Source of the DNA: Occallatibacter savannae
Lineage (GTDB): Bacteria > Acidobacteriota > Terriglobia > Terriglobales > Acidobacteriaceae
NCBI RefSeq assembly: GCF_003131205.1
Contig: NZ_QFFY01000002.1
Coordinates: 124,001 to 188,000 of the forward strand
Length of the DNA: 64,000 bases
Reading direction: 5' to 3'
Below the pieces are notes generated by a model that did not search any database, was not told the DNA's origin, and was given only the letters and a program-made list of their open reading frames with translations. Of the stretch, positions 33,896 to 42,617 are shown piece by piece (within the stretch, counting starts at the first letter, position 1; each line of letters begins with the position of its first letter). Position numbers and translations under genes: made by a program.

Positions 33896-36800
33896 ATGCG
33901 GTTTATGCGGTCTAGAGAGTTGGTCCTGGCGCTTGGTTTGTTCACTGCTGCCGGCTTTATGACCAACTGCGTAGCCAGAACCGGCTATGCACAATCGAAC
34001 ATCTCAGGCGACATTTCCGGCAGCGTTGTGGACGCATCCGGGGCGGCTGTGCCGAACGCGCAGGTCACCGTGACGAACCTGGACAACAATGCGCAGAAGG
34101 CGGCTACGACCGATCCGTCGGGCAACTTCCGCGTTCCGCTGCTCCCTCCAGGAAGGTACAAGATCACGGCAGTGTCTTCCGGATTCAGCACGGCAACGAC
34201 GAACATCGGCGTAGCAGCGGGTGAAGTGACGCCGGTGCAGATCAAGCTGGCGGTGGGACAAGCCGCGACGACGGTGGAAGTGACTGCGGGATCGGGCGAG
34301 GTGCTGCACACGGATGACGCGCAGATCTCGACGAACTTCAATCTCGAGCAGATCCAGACGCTGCCGAATCCCGGCAACGACCTGACGTTTGTGGCGCAGA
34401 CCACGCCGGGCGCTGTGATGAACACGCAGGGCGGCTACGGCAACTTCTCAGTGAACGGTCTGCCGGGCACCGCGAACACGTACACGATCAACGGCGGATA
34501 CGAGGGCGATCCGTACCTGAACCTGAACAATTCGGGCGCGACGAACCTGCTGCTGGGCAACAACGACGTGGACAACGTCACGGTGATCACGAACAGCTAC
34601 GACGCTGCATTCGGCGGTCTGGGCGGCGCGCAGGTGAATGAGATTTCGCGCGCAGGCGGCAACCGGTGGCATGGCGACCTCCACTACTGGTGGAACGGCC
34701 GCATCATGAATGCGAACAACTTCTTCAACAAGCAGGCAGGCGTTCCGCGCAGCTTCGACAATGCCAATCAGTACGCGGCAGCTATCGGCGGTCCGATCAA
34801 GAAGGACAAGATCTTCGGATTCATCGACACCGAGGGTGTACGCGTCATTATCCCGGTGAACCAGAAGTCGTACGGTCCGAGCCCCGCGTTCCAGGCTGCA
34901 GTGCTGGGCGCACCGGGAACCGCAGATCCGACTCTGGCTCCTTACGGCAACCTTGCTGACAACGGCAACGCAGCTGAGGCTCCGGTCTATCAGTCGATCT
35001 TCAACTACTACAACGGCGCAAAGAACTGGGCATCGGGCAGCGTGGATTCAAATGATCCCCGTACCTGGGTCTGGCAGGGTCAGACGACCAACTTCGGTCG
35101 TGAGTGGCTTATCAACGACCGCGTGGATTTCAACCTTGGGCAGAACGATCACCTGTTCATCCACTCCAAGGTGGACAAGGGTGTTCAGCCGACGCAGACG
35201 AGCTTCCTGAATCCGATCTTCAATGCAGAAAGCCCGCAGCCTTCGTATGAAGGCCAGATCAACTGGACGCACACGTTTACTCCGCGGTTCACGAACCAGC
35301 TGCTGATTGATGGAAGCTACTATCGGGCGATCTTCACGAATACGAACGGCAAGGCGCTCGGAGCGAGCAACATTCCGTTTACGCTGATTCCTGAGGGCTT
35401 CGCGTCCGGCGGGTCCTGGGATAACAACGTCAACTCAAGTTCATGGGTCGGCGGCGCGAACTACGCGTTTCCGCAGGGGCGCAACGTCACCGGCTATCAG
35501 GCCAATGACGATGCGACGTTCACGACGGGCAAGCACACGATCAAGTTCGGCTATACATTCCGTCGCGATGACATCACGGACTACACACCGAGCGAGCACA
35601 ATATCGCGTTCGGCGGCGGCGAGAACTTCATCTTCGACGAAGGCAGCTTTGCCGCCGGATTGTCGGATGAGTGGGTGGAGCGTTTCCCACGCCGTCTGTC
35701 GGAGCCAGTGGCTCTGTACACGATGGGCGGCTACGCTGAAGACCAGTGGAAGCCGGTACCCGGATTCACGCTTACGATCGGACTTCGCATGGAGCACAAC
35801 TCGAACCCGATCTGCCTGACAAATTGCGTCTCCAGCCTGTCATCGGATTTTGCCAGCGCTCCGGCAACGGCGGCTACGCCTTACAATCAGCTGATTGCTT
35901 CCGGACGCAGACAGGCGTTCTTCGATGAGCGGAACGTTGCGTATGAGCCGCGTATCGGATTCTCGTTCCTGCCTGGCGGCGCGGATGGAAAGACGACGAT
36001 TCGGGGCGGGTTCGGCATGTTCGCGGACTACTTCCCGGCGCAGATCATGGGCGATCTGATGGCGAACCTGCCGAACGTCGATCGTTTCACGGTGCTGGGC
36101 TACGCTCTATCCGGTAATCCGATCACGCTCGATCCGGCCGATCCAGCCAGCGGACATGCGCAGGCGGTTACGTCGAATAACGCTCTGCAGTCGCTGTTTT
36201 CGCAGGGCGCCTGCTACAACGGTTGCGGGCCGGATCTCAGCTTGCGGACTGTGACTGGCGGCATATTCTCGCGGCCGACGATCACGACCGTGGCGCACAC
36301 GATCAAGCTTCCGATCTACGAAGAGTGGAGCCTGTCGGTTGAGCGTGCGCTGGCGCGGAACACTGTGTTCTCCGTGAACTACATCGGAAACCGCAGCTAT
36401 CACCAGCCGGTGGCGAACACGCCGAACGCGTACGATCCGGGAGGCACGATTGCAAGTCTGCCTGCGAGCCGGCCGAATGCAGCGCTCGGGTCTGTGACGG
36501 AGTACTACAGCGGTTCGTGGTCGAACTACAACGGCGTGATTGGAACGCTGACGAGCCGGATTGCGTGGCTGCGGATGCAGTTCAACTACGCCTACAGCCA
36601 CGCGCTGGACACCACTTCGAACGGCGGCTTCGATGCCTTCGGCGTGAATCCGGTGGGGCAGATCAATCCCAACAACCTGGCGCAGAACTATGGCAACGCG
36701 GACTACGATACGCGTCACTACGTGAGCGCCAACTACGCGATCACCACTCCGCACTATCACGGCTTCAAGACCGTGGGCGGGGACTGGGACTTCGCGGGCA

Positions 36801-37264
36801 CGTTCTTCCACAACAGCGGCTATCCGTTCTCCGTCACCTACAACACGGGCGACGTGATCTACGGTGCAGTGCCGCTGGCAGCGCAGCTGGACAACAACTT
36901 CCACCATCACTGCGGCGGCGCGAGCCACACGATCAACCCGTGCGACTTTGCTTCGCACTTCGGCCCGGCAACGGACTGGGGCCAGCAGCGCAGGAACCAG
37001 CTCTACGGTCCGAACTACACGGATTTCGATCTGGACGTGGCGAAGGGCTTCAAGATTCGCGAGTCGGGCAGGCTGAAGATCGGTGCACAGTTCTTCAATC
37101 TGTTCAACCACGCGAACTTCCAGATTCCTGACGCGGAACTGACGTCTGGAATTACGGGAACGATCTTCACGACGGCGAATACACCCACTTCGATTCTGGG
37201 CGCATTCCTCGGCGGCGATGCTTCGCCTCGGTTGATCCAGTTCAAGGGGACGTTCAGCTTCTAA
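33896..37264 (+). CDS. TonB-dependent receptor 4 (paralogue of receptor 3)
   Basis: 1122 aa. The start ATG follows GGAGGAG at good spacing. The signal peptide ends at GYAQ (about residue 36) and the regulatory-like domain starts SNISGDISGSVVDASGA. It shares with receptor 3 the TTPGAVMNTQGGYGNF plug motif, DPYLNLNNSGA, the GRNVTGYQ barrel segment and the end LGGDASPRLIQ. The barrel ends in FKGTFSF. As in the other receptors, no inner-membrane partner is adjacent. It is followed by a strong terminator. Confidence 0.88.
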   Translation: MRFMRSRELVLALGLFTAAGFMTNCVARTGYAQSNISGDISGSVVDASGAAVPNAQVTVTNLDNNAQKAATTDPSGNFRVPLLPPGRYKITAVSSGFSTATTNIGVAAGEVTPVQIKLAVGQAATTVEVTAGSGEVLHTDDAQISTNFNLEQIQTLPNPGNDLTFVAQTTPGAVMNTQGGYGNFSVNGLPGTANTYTINGGYEGDPYLNLNNSGATNLLLGNNDVDNVTVITNSYDAAFGGLGGAQVNEISRAGGNRWHGDLHYWWNGRIMNANNFFNKQAGVPRSFDNANQYAAAIGGPIKKDKIFGFIDTEGVRVIIPVNQKSYGPSPAFQAAVLGAPGTADPTLAPYGNLADNGNAAEAPVYQSIFNYYNGAKNWASGSVDSNDPRTWVWQGQTTNFGREWLINDRVDFNLGQNDHLFIHSKVDKGVQPTQTSFLNPIFNAESPQPSYEGQINWTHTFTPRFTNQLLIDGSYYRAIFTNTNGKALGASNIPFTLIPEGFASGGSWDNNVNSSSWVGGANYAFPQGRNVTGYQANDDATFTTGKHTIKFGYTFRRDDITDYTPSEHNIAFGGGENFIFDEGSFAAGLSDEWVERFPRRLSEPVALYTMGGYAEDQWKPVPGFTLTIGLRMEHNSNPICLTNCVSSLSSDFASAPATAATPYNQLIASGRRQAFFDERNVAYEPRIGFSFLPGGADGKTTIRGGFGMFADYFPAQIMGDLMANLPNVDRFTVLGYALSGNPITLDPADPASGHAQAVTSNNALQSLFSQGACYNGCGPDLSLRTVTGGIFSRPTITTVAHTIKLPIYEEWSLSVERALARNTVFSVNYIGNRSYHQPVANTPNAYDPGGTIASLPASRPNAALGSVTEYYSGSWSNYNGVIGTLTSRIAWLRMQFNYAYSHALDTTSNGGFDAFGVNPVGQINPNNLAQNYGNADYDTRHYVSANYAITTPHYHGFKTVGGDWDFAGTFFHNSGYPFSVTYNTGDVIYGAVPLAAQLDNNFHHHCGGASHTINPCDFASHFGPATDWGQQRRNQLYGPNYTDFDLDVAKGFKIRESGRLKIGAQFFNLFNHANFQIPDAELTSGITGTIFTTANTPTSILGAFLGGDASPRLIQFKGTFSF

Positions 37265-37286
37265 GTTAGAACTTGCAACAATGGAG

Positions 37287-37320
37287 ATGGGCAGCCGGAA
37301 ACGGCTGCCCATTGTTTTTT
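37287..37320 (+). terminator. Intrinsic terminator after TonB receptor 4
   Basis: ATGGGCAGCCG-GAAA-CGGCTGCCCAT is an 11-bp perfect stem with a GNRA-type loop, followed by TGTTTTTT, 22 nt after the stop. Confidence 0.9.
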
Positions 37321-37599
37321 CGGGGGAACCCAGGTCTCAGAAGCGAGACATGGGGCACCCGCGGTGATGGTTGAGAGAGTCTTCCTGCAGCGGCTGAAGC
37401 CGGTTTCGATTTACGGGAGCTTTGTGGCACGACTGAAGTCGTGCCCTGATACAGAGCAGGGATGAATCCCATGTCTCCAAAACCGGTAGACATGGAGCAC
37501 CCGCTCATTGTTTTAGTGGAGGAGCCAATGCAGGAACTCAGGCCTGAGGATCGAGGCCTGGGCGCCCGCTCGTTTTTGGGATGATCCAGGAGAGATCGA
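37321..37599. other. Repeat-rich spacer between convergent genes
   Basis: No gene seen. It contains GGTCTC-AGAAGC-GAGAC followed by ATGGGGCACCCG (37334-37362), two-hairpin element copy B (37384-37450) and a second CATGTCT / AGACATG pair followed by GAGCACCCG (37470-37503). Confidence 0.6.
37384..37450. repeat. Two-hairpin interspersed element, copy B
   Basis: Hairpin A is CGGC-TGAA-GCCG (37391-37402). Hairpin B is GGCACGAC-TGAA-GTCGTGCC (37426-37445), followed by CTGAT instead of CTTTCAAAAC. Confidence 0.7.
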
Positions 37600-38154
37600 T
37601 TATTTCTTTGTGGTTTTCTTTGCGGGGGACTTCTTCTTTGCGGGCTGTTCTGCTTTTGGCTTTGAGGTGCTTGCCTTGGAGGCGCCGGGTTTCTTTGCGG
37701 TCTTTTTGGGGGCGGCGGAGTCTGCGGATTTGGCGCGGGCAGTGCGGGTTTTGGCGGCGAGGGCCTGCTTGAGTTCTGCGTCGAATTCAGCGGGCGTGAG
37801 CGGGCGGGCGGACTTGCGAAGGCGCTCGATGTCGTAGAAGGCGCGGCGCTCGGTGAGGAAGATGTGGGCTACGAAGTCGACGTAGTCGAGAAGAATCCAA
37901 TCGCCGCGGCGGCGACCCTCGACGGAGTGAGGCATGACGCCGAACTCGCGCTTGAGGCGGCCTTCAATCTCGTCGGCGATGGCGACGGCCTGGCGGTCGT
38001 TGGTGGCGGAGGTAATGAGAAAGAAGTCGGCGAGACCGGAGTCGACGGGATCGAGCTCGAGGATGCGGGTGTCTTCGCCTTTTTTGCTTTCGCAGGCAGC
38101 GGCTGCGGCCTGGACGAGGATGCGGGTTTGATCGTGCGCGGGGGTTGTGCTCAT
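37600..38154 (-). CDS. rsfS: Ribosomal silencing factor with Lys/Ala-rich C-terminal tail
   Basis: 184 aa from the ATG at 38154 (MSTTPAH); a longer start at 38181 is possible. The RsfS core, about residues 10-125, includes DSGLADFFLITSATNDRQ, then a WILLDYVDFVAHIF stretch typical of the family. RsfS binds ribosomal protein L14 and blocks subunit joining in starvation. The last 50 or so residues are an Ala/Lys/Ser/Pro tail (KKTAKK, KKKSPAKKTTKK) that ordinary RsfS proteins of about 110-130 aa lack. It lies downstream of nadD on the same strand, a common pairing. Confidence 0.9.
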   Translation of the reverse strand: MSTTPAHDQTRILVQAAAAACESKKGEDTRILELDPVDSGLADFFLITSATNDRQAVAIADEIEGRLKREFGVMPHSVEGRRRGDWILLDYVDFVAHIFLTERRAFYDIERLRKSARPLTPAEFDAELKQALAAKTRTARAKSADSAAPKKTAKKPGASKASTSKPKAEQPAKKKSPAKKTTKK

Positions 38155-38280
38155 GCAGCGGAAAATATCTCCAACGGTCATCGTATAGCAAAGGAATGGG
38201 CTTTGTATGCGTGGTGTCGGCAGGGAGCGACGGGGCTGAAGGGGGGCGGGTCTTCGGGGTGGAGTTTGTCGGCCGGATGG

Positions 38281-39000
38281 TTACGCGAGCTGGTAGAGGT
38301 GGTGGGTAGAGATGTAGTCGCAGACTGCGGCAGGAAGGATGCTGTGCTCGGCGCAGAGTCGATCGAGGGCCGCGCTGACGTTCTGCCGGATTTCGGAGGC
38401 GCTGATCTCGATTTCGAGTCCCGGCAGCAGGTAGAGGGGGGCTTCGGCGCCGGAGGTGTTGCGGATGAGGTAGACCTCGAGAGTTCCGGGCCGGTTGGCG
38501 GCGGCTTGCGGGTCTGCGGCGATGGAGAGGCCATCGGGGAGTTCGGAAGACAGATGGTGCAGCTCCTGGCCGGGCCGGGAGGCGACGATGAGCGGGGCGA
38601 GGAAGGGGATGTCCGCTCCGCGATACCAGCGGCGAAGGCTGAGGAAGGAGTCCGCACCCATGAGGGTGAAGAGCTGGGCGGATGGGAACTGCGCCTGAAG
38701 ACGGTGCAGAGTGTCGATGGAGTAGTTTGGTTCGCCGGAGGGGTCAGGGGCGTCGGCGAAGGAGACGGCAAAGTTGGGCAGACTGCTGATGGCGAGCTCC
38801 GTCATCGCGACGCGATCTTCGAAGCTGGCAGTTGAGCCGAGCGGCTTGAGCGGCTGCGATCCGACGGGCGTGAAGAGGACTGTGTCGAGTTGGAGAAGAG
38901 CCTGAGCGGCACGGGCGATGCCCAGGTGCCCCATGTGGGGAGGGTCGAAGCTGCCGCCAAAGAACGCGATGCGACGAGGTTCGGAGGCAGGGGGATGCAT
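38281..39000 (-). CDS. nadD: Nicotinate-nucleotide adenylyltransferase
   Basis: 239 aa cytoplasmic enzyme that joins ATP and nicotinate mononucleotide to form deamido-NAD. The nucleotidyltransferase motif GGSFDPPHMGHLGIAR is near residues 15-30. Further family features are MGADSFLSLRRWY, VASRPG and the ISASEIRQNV box (the ISSTxIR equivalent) near residue 200. Length is slightly above the usual 200-220 aa. The gene order nadD-rsfS with a gap of about 126 nt suggests one transcript. Confidence 0.94.
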   Translation of the reverse strand: MHPPASEPRRIAFFGGSFDPPHMGHLGIARAAQALLQLDTVLFTPVGSQPLKPLGSTASFEDRVAMTELAISSLPNFAVSFADAPDPSGEPNYSIDTLHRLQAQFPSAQLFTLMGADSFLSLRRWYRGADIPFLAPLIVASRPGQELHHLSSELPDGLSIAADPQAAANRPGTLEVYLIRNTSGAEAPLYLLPGLEIEISASEIRQNVSAALDRLCAEHSILPAAVCDYISTHHLYQLA

Positions 39001-39094
39001 GGGTTCATGGTAGCGGATGGGCAGGGGGCGCGAGCGTAGGATCGGCGCGGCAGATTCCTAGGGAGGCGACGGATGCGGTAGCATCAGATGCACG

Positions 39095-39514
39095 ATGCGA
39101 TACATCCTTGCGATCTTTGCGCTGGCTGGTGCAATTGTGTCTGGACTGGCGCTGCAGGTGCACTACTCCACGACGACCAGCCCATGCTCGATCAACGAGA
39201 AATGGGACTGCGGGATTGTGAACCACAGTTCGTATGCGGTGATTGAAGGGATTCCGGTGGCGCTGATCGGCATACTGGGCTATCTAATTATTCTGTGGCT
39301 TGGGCTGGCGAAGCAGAGGGCTGCAGTGCTGATTGCGTCGCTGGCGGGGCTGGGATTCTCGCTCTATCTGACGCACATCGAACGCGACGTGCTGGGCGTG
39401 TGGTGCTTGTATTGCGTGATCTCGCTGGGGATCATCGCTGCGATTCCGGTGCTGGACATCTTCTGGATGTTTGTAGAGGCGAGCAAGCGGAGGCGGAATC
39501 GCTGGCACTGGTAA
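39095..39514 (+). CDS. Vitamin K epoxide reductase (VKOR) family protein
   Basis: 139 aa, with four predicted transmembrane helices. Conserved VKOR residues are visible: the loop Cys in PCSINEKWDC (residues 31-40), then IVNHSSYAVIEGIPVALIG, and the active-site CxxC as WCLYC near residue 109. Bacterial VKOR proteins reoxidise periplasmic disulfide-forming partners with quinone, like DsbB. No fused thioredoxin domain is present, so a partner must be encoded elsewhere. It is followed after 15 nt by the hydrolase gene and divergent from nadD. Confidence 0.9.
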   Translation: MRYILAIFALAGAIVSGLALQVHYSTTTSPCSINEKWDCGIVNHSSYAVIEGIPVALIGILGYLIILWLGLAKQRAAVLIASLAGLGFSLYLTHIERDVLGVWCLYCVISLGIIAAIPVLDIFWMFVEASKRRRNRWHW

Positions 39515-39529
39515 ACTTGAACACAGGAC

Positions 39530-40855
39530 ATGTTCAGGAAACAGTACGCGCGCTGGATGTATGAGTGGGAGACGCGGCTCACGACGCGCGATGAAAATCG
39601 GATAGTGCGGCCACTGGAGTGGGGATTCGAATGGCTTGAGCCGTTCCTTGAGACCCATGGGTTTGCTGCTGCACTGCCCGGTCCCGAAGCAATGCGCGAT
39701 GATGCGGCTGCAGAAGATGCGATGGTGCGCATCAATCAGTTGCTCATTCGGCATAGCGATGTTTTCTTTGGGTATGAGAGGCCGACGGATTTCAGGCTGG
39801 AAGAGCGGCATCCTGAGTTGTTTCCGACCAACGTGAGGCCGGAGACGCTGGCGAAGGACGCGGAGATCAAGCGGCTGGCGGCGGAAGGAAAGACCGGGAA
39901 GGCGCAGTTTTTGCGGTTCACGTCGCCGGAGCGGACACCGTATTCGGAAAATGACATGGTGAATGCGCGCTGGTACCCCGCTCATCACCCCAGCGACAAA
40001 GACCCGTCGCCGGGGACCCCGAAACCAGAACACAAGGATCCGGGCAGGCCGAAGCAGGCGATTGTGGTGATGCCGCAATGGAATGCGGATGCGTTCAGCC
40101 ATAACGCGCTGTGCGCGATTTTCAATCGCATGGGGATTTCGGCGCTGCGGCTGTCAAAGCCGTATCACGATATCCGGCGGCCGGCGGAGCTGGAGCGGTC
40201 GGACTACGCGGTGAGCGCGAATGTTGGGCGGACGATTTCCGCGTGCAGGCAGGCGGTGGTGGATATTCGCTGCTGCATCGACTGGCTGGAGACGCAGGGG
40301 TACGAGCAGTTTGGCGTGCTGGGAACGAGTCTTGGATCGTGCTATGCGTTCCTGGCGAGCGCACACGACAAGCGGATTCGCGTGAATGCGTTCAATCATG
40401 CTTCGACGGCGTTTGGAGATGTGGTGTGGGCGGGACAGAGCACGCGGCATATCCGCAAGGCGCTGGAAGAGGCGGGGTTGACGCAGGATCGGCTGCGCGC
40501 GCTGTGGTCGGCGATCAGTCCTGTGAGTTACTACGAGCGGATGGCGAGTGAGGAAGTGGATGGGCTCCGCAAGAAGATTCTTCTGGTTTATGCGGACTAC
40601 GACCTGACGTTTCCGAAGGAGTACTCGCTGCAGGTTGTGGATGCGTTTACGCGCGTGGGGCTCAACTTCGAGAAGCGCGTATTGCCCTGCGGACACTACA
40701 CGACGGGAGAGACTCCATTTCAGTACATGGATGGTTGGTACATGGGATCGTTCGTGTACCGTGCATTCAAGGCGCTGCGGAAGGAAAAGGCGGGCGCGCA
40801 GGCGTCGCGGATCGAGCAGCCGGTTGAAGCGGAGGAAGACCTGGTCTCGCGCTGA
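39530..40855 (+). CDS. Alpha/beta hydrolase, ABHD18-like
   Basis: 441 aa. AGGAC lies just before the ATG. The N-terminal region MFRKQYARWMYEWETRL (17 residues) and VRPLEWGFEWLEP resemble the family named after eukaryotic ABHD18. The nucleophile elbow is GVLGTSLGSCYAF, with Ser in G-T-S-L-G near residue 266. A likely acid residue is in VYADYDLTFP and the His in LPCGHYTTGE. No signal peptide. A Pro/Asp/Lys-rich segment near residues 152-175 corresponds to a palindrome-like DNA insert. Substrate unknown; probably an esterase or lipase. Confidence 0.75.
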   Translation: MFRKQYARWMYEWETRLTTRDENRIVRPLEWGFEWLEPFLETHGFAAALPGPEAMRDDAAAEDAMVRINQLLIRHSDVFFGYERPTDFRLEERHPELFPTNVRPETLAKDAEIKRLAAEGKTGKAQFLRFTSPERTPYSENDMVNARWYPAHHPSDKDPSPGTPKPEHKDPGRPKQAIVVMPQWNADAFSHNALCAIFNRMGISALRLSKPYHDIRRPAELERSDYAVSANVGRTISACRQAVVDIRCCIDWLETQGYEQFGVLGTSLGSCYAFLASAHDKRIRVNAFNHASTAFGDVVWAGQSTRHIRKALEEAGLTQDRLRALWSAISPVSYYERMASEEVDGLRKKILLVYADYDLTFPKEYSLQVVDAFTRVGLNFEKRVLPCGHYTTGETPFQYMDGWYMGSFVYRAFKALRKEKAGAQASRIEQPVEAEEDLVSR

Positions 40856-40862
40856 TCGCTTC

Positions 40863-41744
40863 TCAGCGGATCGTATTCAAATTCAGGTGCAGGAGCTTGG
40901 CGGGGTCGAGGTAGGCGTTCTGCCAGCGCACGGCCCAGTGCAGGTGTGGGCCGGTGACGCGGCCCGTTGCACCGCTGAGGCCTAGCTTATCGCCGGCGTC
41001 AACGTGCTGGCCTTCGTGGACATCGATGCGGCTGAAGTGCATGAAGAGCGTGTAGAGACCGAGGCCGTGGTCGATGACGACGCAGTTGCCTTCGAAGTAG
41101 AGCGGACGCGCGAGGACGACGACGCCGCTGTTCGAGGCGCGAACGACGGTGCCTGATGGGGCGCGGAAGTCCATGCCTTTGTGAATGCTGGCGAGCTTGC
41201 CGTTGAACATGCGGCGGGTGCCGAAGCTGTCAGTCGGTGGGAGCTTGACGGGTGCGTGGAAGCTGCCCTGCCAGAGCGGTTGAGGCGCGCTGGCGGCGAA
41301 GATTTTTGTTTTGATTTCGGAATCGGCGGTGATTTCTTTTTGTTGTTCGGGATCTGGTTCTACGAATTTGGGAGCGACGGTGAGCTTGCCGGTGCGGTAG
41401 TGGGCGGGATGAATTTCGACGGTGCGGGTGAAGTCGCGCGGTCCGGTTGGCGTTTGCGCGGTGATGTGCAGCGATGTTGCTTCGGGCTTTGCTTCGACGT
41501 CAACGCCGGCCAAGGCGATCCATTTGCCGTCGCGGTGAAAGAACTCGAGCTTGTGTCCGAACCAGTCGCCTTCGATGCTGGTGATATCGCGCGCGGAGAG
41601 GGTGATCAGCTCCGGAGAACCAGCTTCGACGATTGCGGGCGTGATGGTGAAGTCGGGTGTGGATTTGCGAGGAGACTGCGCGGATGCGATGGCTACGAGA
41701 AGGAGAAGCGATGGAAGCAGCCGGAAAGTGCGAGAGCCGGTCAT
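40863..41744 (-). CDS. Exported M23-family metallopeptidase
   Basis: 293 aa. The signal peptide (LLPSLLLLVAIASAQ) ends near residue 23. A beta-rich region follows, then the LytM domain at about residues 185-285. Zinc ligands are visible as HKGMDF (His and Asp) and HLHWAV, with YTLFMHFSRIDVHEG and GLSGATGRVTGPH around them. It probably cleaves peptidoglycan cross-links, or is a degenerate LytM activator; the metal ligands look intact. It is convergent with the hydrolase gene. A related but different M23 protein lies at 61.3 kb. Confidence 0.88.
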   Translation of the reverse strand: MTGSRTFRLLPSLLLLVAIASAQSPRKSTPDFTITPAIVEAGSPELITLSARDITSIEGDWFGHKLEFFHRDGKWIALAGVDVEAKPEATSLHITAQTPTGPRDFTRTVEIHPAHYRTGKLTVAPKFVEPDPEQQKEITADSEIKTKIFAASAPQPLWQGSFHAPVKLPPTDSFGTRRMFNGKLASIHKGMDFRAPSGTVVRASNSGVVVLARPLYFEGNCVVIDHGLGLYTLFMHFSRIDVHEGQHVDAGDKLGLSGATGRVTGPHLHWAVRWQNAYLDPAKLLHLNLNTIR

Positions 41745-41789
41745 GGGTTCAGCATAACCGGCTCTGCGATTGAGGGGGAGGGATCGTAG

Positions 41790-42398
41790 CTATTTAGGTG
41801 CAACTCTATTGTTGTGCTTCTGGCGATAGATCTGGCGGCTGACGCTGTTCTGGCGCTGGTTGATGCTGTGACGTTCCTGCGCGGTGAGGTGGCCGCCATT
41901 GGCTGCGCGATCGGCAGCGATGCTGCGATTGATGTTCTGCTCGCGATTCTCGGTGCGGGCAGCTTCGCCGGCAGTCATCTGGCCGCTGCGGATGCCTTGC
42001 GCGATGCGGTCCTGCTGGTTTTCGCGGCGCTGGCCGACTTCGTTGTTGCCATAGTGCGCCTGTGCGGCATTGTGTTTATCAGCGTAGATGGAGCGGCTCA
42101 GGTTGTTCTGCTGGCGGTTGACCTGGCGGCGCTCCTGCGCGGTGAGGTGGCCACCGTTGGCGGCGCGGTCATTCTTGATCTCGCGATTCAGTCCAGCTTC
42201 GCGGGTTTCGAGGCGCTTGGTCTCGCCGGCGGTAAGCTGGCCGGATTGCACGCCGTTGGCGATGCGCTGCTGCTGATCTTCGCGCCGGTCGTTGACGGAG
42301 CCTTCCTTCGGTTTCTCGGTGGGCTGCGTTTGCTGGGCAAACAGTGGGGCCGTGGCGAACAAGGTAGCCAGGGCAATCACGGGAAGTGTGCGTCGCAT
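41790..42398 (-). CDS. Exported protein with two 74-residue repeats
   Basis: 202 aa. The signal peptide ends at LFAQQ (about residue 22). The mature part consists of two tandem copies of a charged helical repeat of about 74 residues. Each has RIA-G-SGQ-TAGE, then RAANGGHLTAQER and ends S-R-IY--KHN. It is rich in Gln, Arg and Asn, with no catalytic motif. Similar short exported proteins are recalled from acidobacteria, but no function is known to me. It is likely periplasmic. Confidence 0.75.
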   Translation of the reverse strand: MRRTLPVIALATLFATAPLFAQQTQPTEKPKEGSVNDRREDQQQRIANGVQSGQLTAGETKRLETREAGLNREIKNDRAANGGHLTAQERRQVNRQQNNLSRSIYADKHNAAQAHYGNNEVGQRRENQQDRIAQGIRSGQMTAGEAARTENREQNINRSIAADRAANGGHLTAQERHSINQRQNSVSRQIYRQKHNNRVAPK

Positions 42399-42617
42399 GT
42401 CTTTCTCTCCAGCGGGCCTCGGCTGAATGATCTGTTGCTAATTGTGAGGCCCGGTGTTTGTACCTGACCCATGCTCACATCGGAAGTTTCGGAGAGTCCA
42501 AGCAAATTTCGTTGAACGTGGCACGACGGTCATTGAGTTCGGGCGTTGCATGACGGAAGTACCGGTAGTGTGCGGAGCGCTGTAACCCGCGAGGAGATTT
42601 CGGAGTCATAGGTTTGT

